From the NCBI RefSeq assembly GCF_030815485.1, contig NZ_JAUSWV010000002.1:4340001-4404000 (forward strand): a stretch of DNA of 64,000 bases, given 5' to 3'. Of this stretch, positions 60,123-64,000 are shown piece after piece (position 1 is the first letter of the stretch; each line of letters starts with the position of its first letter). A program made the position numbers and the translations under genes. Under the pieces are notes generated by a model. That model was not told the origin of the DNA and did no database searches. It saw only the letters and a program-made list of their open reading frames with translations. This DNA is from Streptomyces rishiriensis (lineage in GTDB: Bacteria > Actinomycetota > Actinomycetes > Streptomycetales > Streptomycetaceae).

Positions 60123-60189
60123 CTTGGAAATCCAAGCAAAAACGCAGGTCAAGAGGGGTTTCACAGAAATGTGAAGCACTGGGTAACGT
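60123..60189 (+). promoter_or_regulatory. Putative promoter-operator of the second bkd operon
   Basis: Two dyads: CTTGGAAATCCAAG (60123-60136) and TTCACA-GAAA-TGTGAA (60160-60175). TTCACA (60160-60165) could serve as a -35 with TAACGT (60184-60189) as -10 at 18 bp spacing, so the second dyad would overlap the -35. The start codon lies 140 bases downstream. Confidence 0.4.
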
Positions 60190-60329
60190 GATGACCGCAG
60201 GGCGCTCGCCGGGGCACCTGTCACACCTGTTCCGACCGAGTGGCACCCACCCCGTGCACGGGTGTCGGACTCAGGTGAGCCGCACTGGTACCCGGCAACC
60301 CCGGGGGCCGGACCGACGGAGGAGCACAC

Positions 60330-61553
60330 GTGACCGTGGAGAGCACTGCCGCGCGCAAGCCGCGACGCAGCGCCGGAAGCAAGGCCGGCACCACCGGCAC
60401 CGAGCGCACCACCCGCACCACCGCCAGGAAGGCCGCCGAGCCCGAGCTCGTGCAGCTTCTGACGCCGGAGGGCAAGCGGGTCAAGAACGCGAAGAACGCC
60501 GAGTACGCCAAGTACGTCGCCGGCATCACCCCCGAGGAGCTCCGCGGCCTCTACCGCGACATGGTGCTCACCCGCCGCTTCGACGCCGAGGCCACCGCGC
60601 TCCAGCGCCAGGGCGAGCTGGGCCTGTGGGCCTCGCTGCTCGGCCAGGAGGCCGCCCAGATCGGCTCCGGCCGGGCCCTGCGCGACGACGACTACGTCTT
60701 CCCGACCTACCGCGAGCACGGCGTCGCCTGGTGCCGCGGGGTCGACCCGACCAACCTGCTCGGCATGTTCCGGGGGGTGAACAACGGCGGCTGGGACCCC
60801 AACGGCAACAACTTCCACCTCTACACGATCGTCATCGGCTCCCAGACCCTGCACGCGACGGGCTACGCCATGGGCGTCGCCAAGGACGGCGCGGACAGCG
60901 CGGTGATCGCCTACTTCGGCGACGGCGCGAGCAGCCAGGGCGATGTCGCGGAGTCCTTCACCTTCTCCGCCGTCTACAACGCGCCGGTCGTGTTCTTCTG
61001 CCAGAACAACCAGTGGGCCATCTCCGAGCCCACCGAGAAGCAGACCCGGGTGCCGCTCTACCAGCGCGCCCAGGGTTACGGCTTCCCCGGCGTCCGCGTC
61101 GACGGCAACGACGTCCTCGCCTGCCTCGCGGTCACCAGGTGGGCGCTGGACCGGGCCCGCGACGGCGAGGGACCCACCCTCGTCGAGGCGTACACGTACC
61201 GCATGGGCGCCCACACCACCTCCGACGACCCGACGAAGTACCGGGCCGACGAGGAGCGCGAGGCCTGGGAGGCGAAGGACCCGATCCTGCGCCTGCGCCG
61301 CCACCTGGAGGCCTCAAACCACACGGACGAGGGATTCTTCGCGGAACTCGAGGCGGAGAGCGAGGCGTTGGGCAGGCGAGTGCGCGAAGCGGTCCGCGCC
61401 ATGCCGGACCCGGACCGCTTCGCCATCTTCGAGCACGTGTACGCGGACGGACACGCGCTCGTCGACGAGGAGCGGGCCCAGTTCGCGGCCTACCAGGCAT
61501 CGTTCGCGACGGAAGCCGAGAGCGGCTTCGCCGCGGGTTCGGGGGACAACTGA
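60330..61553 (+). CDS. 2-oxo acid dehydrogenase E1 alpha subunit (second cluster)
   Basis: 407 residues, GTG behind GGAGGAGCACAC. A basic Ala/Thr-rich N-terminus of 40 residues precedes the E1 domain: LGLWASLLGQEAAQIGSGRA, FPTYREHGVAWCRGVDPTNL, the thiamine diphosphate motif AYFGDGASSQGDVAESFTFS ending in VVFFCQNNQWAIS, and GAHTTSDDPTKYRADEEREA. Close relative of the pyruvate or branched-chain E1 alpha. It is the second such operon in the window, as in other Streptomyces that carry two bkd clusters (bkdABC and bkdFGH in S. avermitilis, by recollection). Which cluster name applies cannot be settled here. Confidence 0.92.
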   Translation: MTVESTAARKPRRSAGSKAGTTGTERTTRTTARKAAEPELVQLLTPEGKRVKNAKNAEYAKYVAGITPEELRGLYRDMVLTRRFDAEATALQRQGELGLWASLLGQEAAQIGSGRALRDDDYVFPTYREHGVAWCRGVDPTNLLGMFRGVNNGGWDPNGNNFHLYTIVIGSQTLHATGYAMGVAKDGADSAVIAYFGDGASSQGDVAESFTFSAVYNAPVVFFCQNNQWAISEPTEKQTRVPLYQRAQGYGFPGVRVDGNDVLACLAVTRWALDRARDGEGPTLVEAYTYRMGAHTTSDDPTKYRADEEREAWEAKDPILRLRRHLEASNHTDEGFFAELEAESEALGRRVREAVRAMPDPDRFAIFEHVYADGHALVDEERAQFAAYQASFATEAESGFAAGSGDN

Positions 61554-61554
61554 G

Positions 61555-62547
61555 ATGGCGGAGACCGTGACGTCCAAGAACCTGGCCCTGGCCAAGGCGA
61601 TCAACGAGTCGTTGCGCCGCGCCCTGGAGGAGGACCCCAAGGTCCTGATCATGGGTGAGGACGTCGGCAAGCTCGGCGGCGTCTTCCGGGTGACGGACGG
61701 CCTGCAGAAGGACTTCGGCGAGAGCCGTGTCATCGACACCCCGCTCGCCGAGTCCGGCATCGTCGGCACCGCGATCGGGCTGGCCCTGCGCGGCTACCGC
61801 CCGGTGGTGGAGATCCAGTTCGACGGCTTCGTGTTCCCGGCCTACGACCAGATCGTCACCCAGCTCGCCAAGATGCACGCGCGCTCGCTCGGCAAGGTCA
61901 AGCTGCCGGTCGTCGTCCGCATCCCCTACGGCGGCGGCATCGGCGCGGTCGAGCACCACTCGGAGTCGCCGGAGGCCCTCTTCGCCCACGTGTCGGGCCT
62001 GAAGATCGTCTCCCCGTCCAACGCGTCCGACGCGTACTGGATGATGCAGCAGGCCATCCAGAGCGACGACCCGGTGATCTTCTTCGAGCCGAAGCGGCGC
62101 TACTGGGACAAGGGCGAGGTCAACCCCGAGGCGATCCCCGGCCCGCTGCACAGGGCCCAGGTCGTCCGTGAGGGCACGGACCTGACCCTCGTCGCCTACG
62201 GCCCGATGGTGAAGCTCTGCCAGGAGGTCGCCGCCGCGGCCGCAGAGGAGGGCAAGAACCTGGAGATCCTGGACCTGCGGTCGGTGTCCCCCCTGGACTT
62301 CGACGCGATCCAGACGTCGGTGGAGAAGACCCGCCGCCTGGTGGTCGTCCACGAGGCGCCGGTGTTCTTCGGCTCCGGCGCGGAGATCGCCGCCCGGATC
62401 ACCGAGCGCTGCTTCTACCACCTGGAGGCCCCGGTGCTCAGGGTCGGCGGCTATCACGCGCCGTACCCGCCGGCGCGCCTGGAGGAGGAGTACCTGCCGG
62501 GCCTGGACCGGGTGCTCGACGCCGTCGACCGTGCCCTGGCGTACTGA
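61555..62547 (+). CDS. 2-oxo acid dehydrogenase E1 beta subunit (second cluster)
   Basis: 330 residues from ATG 61555, one base behind the E1 alpha stop. Motifs as in the first cluster: VLIMGEDVGKLGGVFRVTDG, RVIDTPLAESGIVGTAIGLA, YGGGIGAVEHHSESPEALFA, PVIFFEPKRRYWDKGEV, RRLVVVHEAPVFFGSGAEIA. Compared with the first beta subunit the proteins share the same blocks but differ in surface segments, so they are old paralogues, not a recent copy. Confidence 0.94.
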   Translation: MAETVTSKNLALAKAINESLRRALEEDPKVLIMGEDVGKLGGVFRVTDGLQKDFGESRVIDTPLAESGIVGTAIGLALRGYRPVVEIQFDGFVFPAYDQIVTQLAKMHARSLGKVKLPVVVRIPYGGGIGAVEHHSESPEALFAHVSGLKIVSPSNASDAYWMMQQAIQSDDPVIFFEPKRRYWDKGEVNPEAIPGPLHRAQVVREGTDLTLVAYGPMVKLCQEVAAAAAEEGKNLEILDLRSVSPLDFDAIQTSVEKTRRLVVVHEAPVFFGSGAEIAARITERCFYHLEAPVLRVGGYHAPYPPARLEEEYLPGLDRVLDAVDRALAY

Positions 62548-62557
62548 GGAGAGGGTC

Positions 62558-64000
62558 GTGACGACGATGACGGAAGCGTCCGTACGCGAGTTCAAGATGC
62601 CCGATGTGGGCGAGGGGCTCACCGAAGCCGAGATCCTCAAGTGGTACGTCCAGCCCGGCGACACGGTGACGGACGGCCAGGTGGTGTGCGAGGTCGAGAC
62701 GGCCAAGGCCGCCGTCGAACTGCCCATCCCCTACGACGGGGTGGTCCGCGCACTGCACTTCCCCGAGGGCACCACGGTCGACGTGGGCATGTCGATCATT
62801 GCCGTGGACGTGGCGGGAGGGGCGGGCGGCGCCCCGGTCACCGCCCCGGTCGCCGAGGTACCGGCGCAGGCGGCCGTGCAGACGCCCGCGCAGGCCCCGG
62901 CCGCCCCCGAGAAGCAGCCGGAGCCGGCGCAGGCCGAGGCACCGCGGGCAGCGGCACCGCAGGCCGAGGCCGCGAAGCCGGTGGGTTCCGGCCGTCAGCC
63001 GGTCCTCGTCGGGTACGGCGTGGCCGCGTCCTCCACCAAGCGCCGTCCGCGCAAGGGACCGGAGATCGCCGTCCCCCGGGTCCCGGACACGATCCAGGCG
63101 GAGCTGAACGGCCACGGCGGCGCGCCCGCCGTGCGGGAGCGCCCGCTGGCCAAGCCGCCGGTGCGCAAGCTGGCCAAGGACCTCGGCGTCGATCTCGCCA
63201 CGGTGGTCCCGTCCGGCCCGGACGGCATCATCACCCGCGAGGACGTCCACGCGGCGGTGGCCCCGGCAGCCCCGGTGACCCAGGCCGCCGCGGTGGCCGA
63301 GCCGGCGCCGCAGGTGACCCAGGCTCCGGCCACGACCCCCGCCGCCGTGCCCGTGCCGTCGTACGACACGGCTCGTGAGACCCGTGTCCCGGTCAAGGGC
63401 GTCCGCAAGGCGACGGCGGCGGCGATGGTCGGTTCGGCCTTCACCGCGCCGCACGTCACGGAGTTCGTGACCATCGACGTGACGCGCACGCTGAAGCTGG
63501 TCGAGGAGCTCAAGCAGGACAAGGACATGCAGGGGCTGCGGGTCAATCCGCTCCTGCTGATCGCCAAAGCCCTGCTGGTCGCCGTCAAGCGCAATCCGGA
63601 GATCAACGCCTCCTGGGACGAGGCGGCGCAGGAGATCGTGGTCAAGCACTACGTCAACCTGGGCATCGCGGCCGCGACCCCCAGGGGCCTGCTGGTCCCG
63701 AACATCAAGGACGCCCACGCCAAGACGCTGCCGCAGCTGGCGGAGTCCCTGGGCGAGCTGGTCTCGACGGCGAGGGAGGGCCGGACGTCCCCGGCCGCCA
63801 TGCAGGGCGGCACGGTGACCATCACCAACGTCGGCGTCTTCGGCGTCGACACCGGCACCCCGATCCTCAACCCCGGCGAGTCCGCGATCCTCGCGATCGG
63901 CGCGATCAAGCTGCAGCCGTGGGTCCACAAGGGCAAGGTGAAGCCACGTCAGGTGACGACACTGGCGCTGAGCTTCGACCACCGGCTGGTGGACGGGGAG
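62558..64000 (+). CDS. 2-oxo acid dehydrogenase E2 (second cluster), cut by the window end
   Basis: At least 481 residues; start GTG 62558 (ATG at 62567 possible) with GAGGAGAGGGTC upstream. Lipoyl domain with the VEVETAKAAVELPIP lysine; a long Ala/Pro/Gln linker (VPAQAAVQTPAQAPAAPEKQ); a subunit-binding domain (KPPVRKLAKDLGVDLATVVP, about 205-240); and the acyltransferase domain reaching SFDHRLVDGE, the HxxxDG active site, where the window stops. The C-terminal residues and any following E3 gene are not visible. Confidence 0.93.
   Translation, partial: MTTMTEASVREFKMPDVGEGLTEAEILKWYVQPGDTVTDGQVVCEVETAKAAVELPIPYDGVVRALHFPEGTTVDVGMSIIAVDVAGGAGGAPVTAPVAEVPAQAAVQTPAQAPAAPEKQPEPAQAEAPRAAAPQAEAAKPVGSGRQPVLVGYGVAASSTKRRPRKGPEIAVPRVPDTIQAELNGHGGAPAVRERPLAKPPVRKLAKDLGVDLATVVPSGPDGIITREDVHAAVAPAAPVTQAAAVAEPAPQVTQAPATTPAAVPVPSYDTARETRVPVKGVRKATAAAMVGSAFTAPHVTEFVTIDVTRTLKLVEELKQDKDMQGLRVNPLLLIAKALLVAVKRNPEINASWDEAAQEIVVKHYVNLGIAAATPRGLLVPNIKDAHAKTLPQLAESLGELVSTAREGRTSPAAMQGGTVTITNVGVFGVDTGTPILNPGESAILAIGAIKLQPWVHKGKVKPRQVTTLALSFDHRLVDGE

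Overview
The window is very GC-rich, uses GTG and TTG starts often, is densely packed with overlapping (ATGA/GTGA) genes, and carries Streptomyces hallmarks: CrgA, a PASTA Ser/Thr kinase operon, class E sortases, mycothiol enzymes, DLW-39, and parS sites GTTTCACGTGAAAC. Gene order (DLW-39, tRNA-Ala, ppiA, rhomboid, crgA, sortases, pknB operon, tRNA-Leu, paa genes, two bkd clusters) matches, from memory, the region beside oriC in Streptomyces coelicolor. I infer a Streptomyces chromosome not far from oriC.

Layout. 1-2325 is the end of an integrative element: a 150-nt imperfect palindrome, three uncharacterised cargo genes, and an attachment site made of the 3' part of a tRNA-Ile(GAU), with the displaced tRNA terminator just beyond. 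2.5-11.5 kb: mycothiol-dependent isomerase-like protein, DUF6344-like secreted protein, DLW-39, a secreted membrane-anchored protein, a tail-anchored Ser/Thr kinase with a helix-turn-helix neighbour, tRNA-Ala(UGC), DUF5324, cyclophilin and rhomboid protease. 11.5-24.7 kb: the cell-division and envelope region. It holds a DnaA-box-rich gap, crgA, DUF881, three sortases with a pabA/trpG-type amidotransferase, then the convergent fhaA-fhaB-pstP-rodA/ftsW-pbpA-pknB operon. 24.7-28.9 kb: tRNA-Leu(CAG), an 800-base non-coding stretch with a parS site and DnaA boxes, DUF2252, a J-domain-like protein and a rhodanese.

29-42 kb: phenylacetate catabolism. paaABCDE lies on the minus strand (paaA is broken by a one-base frameshift), paaN is divergent from paaH, and paaH is followed by a TetR regulator. 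A 14-bp operator, ACCGAACRATCGGT, lies before paaA, between paaN and paaH, and before the first bkd operon. An acyl-CoA dehydrogenase with a KstR-type box and a DUF5819-HTTM-TrmH operon share this part. 41.5-45.8 kb: Lrp regulator and branched-chain keto acid dehydrogenase E1alpha-E1beta-E2. 45.8-48.3 kb: molybdenum cofactor genes ending in three parS sites. 48.3-53.9 kb: potassium channel and a pore-less paralogue, an ABC exporter, a quinone oxidoreductase and a membrane protein. 54-58.3 kb: bacterial proteasome activator and two divergent Ser/Thr kinases. 58.4-64 kb: a phosphotransferase, a decayed response regulator, and a second E1alpha-E1beta-E2 operon cut by the window edge.

How it works together: four Ser/Thr kinases, one PP2C phosphatase and two FHA proteins are interleaved with peptidoglycan synthesis and septation genes. 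Phenylacetate and branched-chain amino acid catabolism sit side by side and may share a repressor, both feeding acyl-CoA pools. parS and DnaA motifs in the gaps reflect the proximity to oriC. No complete previously undescribed multigene system was recognised; the most novel items are the element end with its palindrome, the shared operator, an over-represented CACGCGCGCGTG palindrome, and the pore-less channel paralogue.
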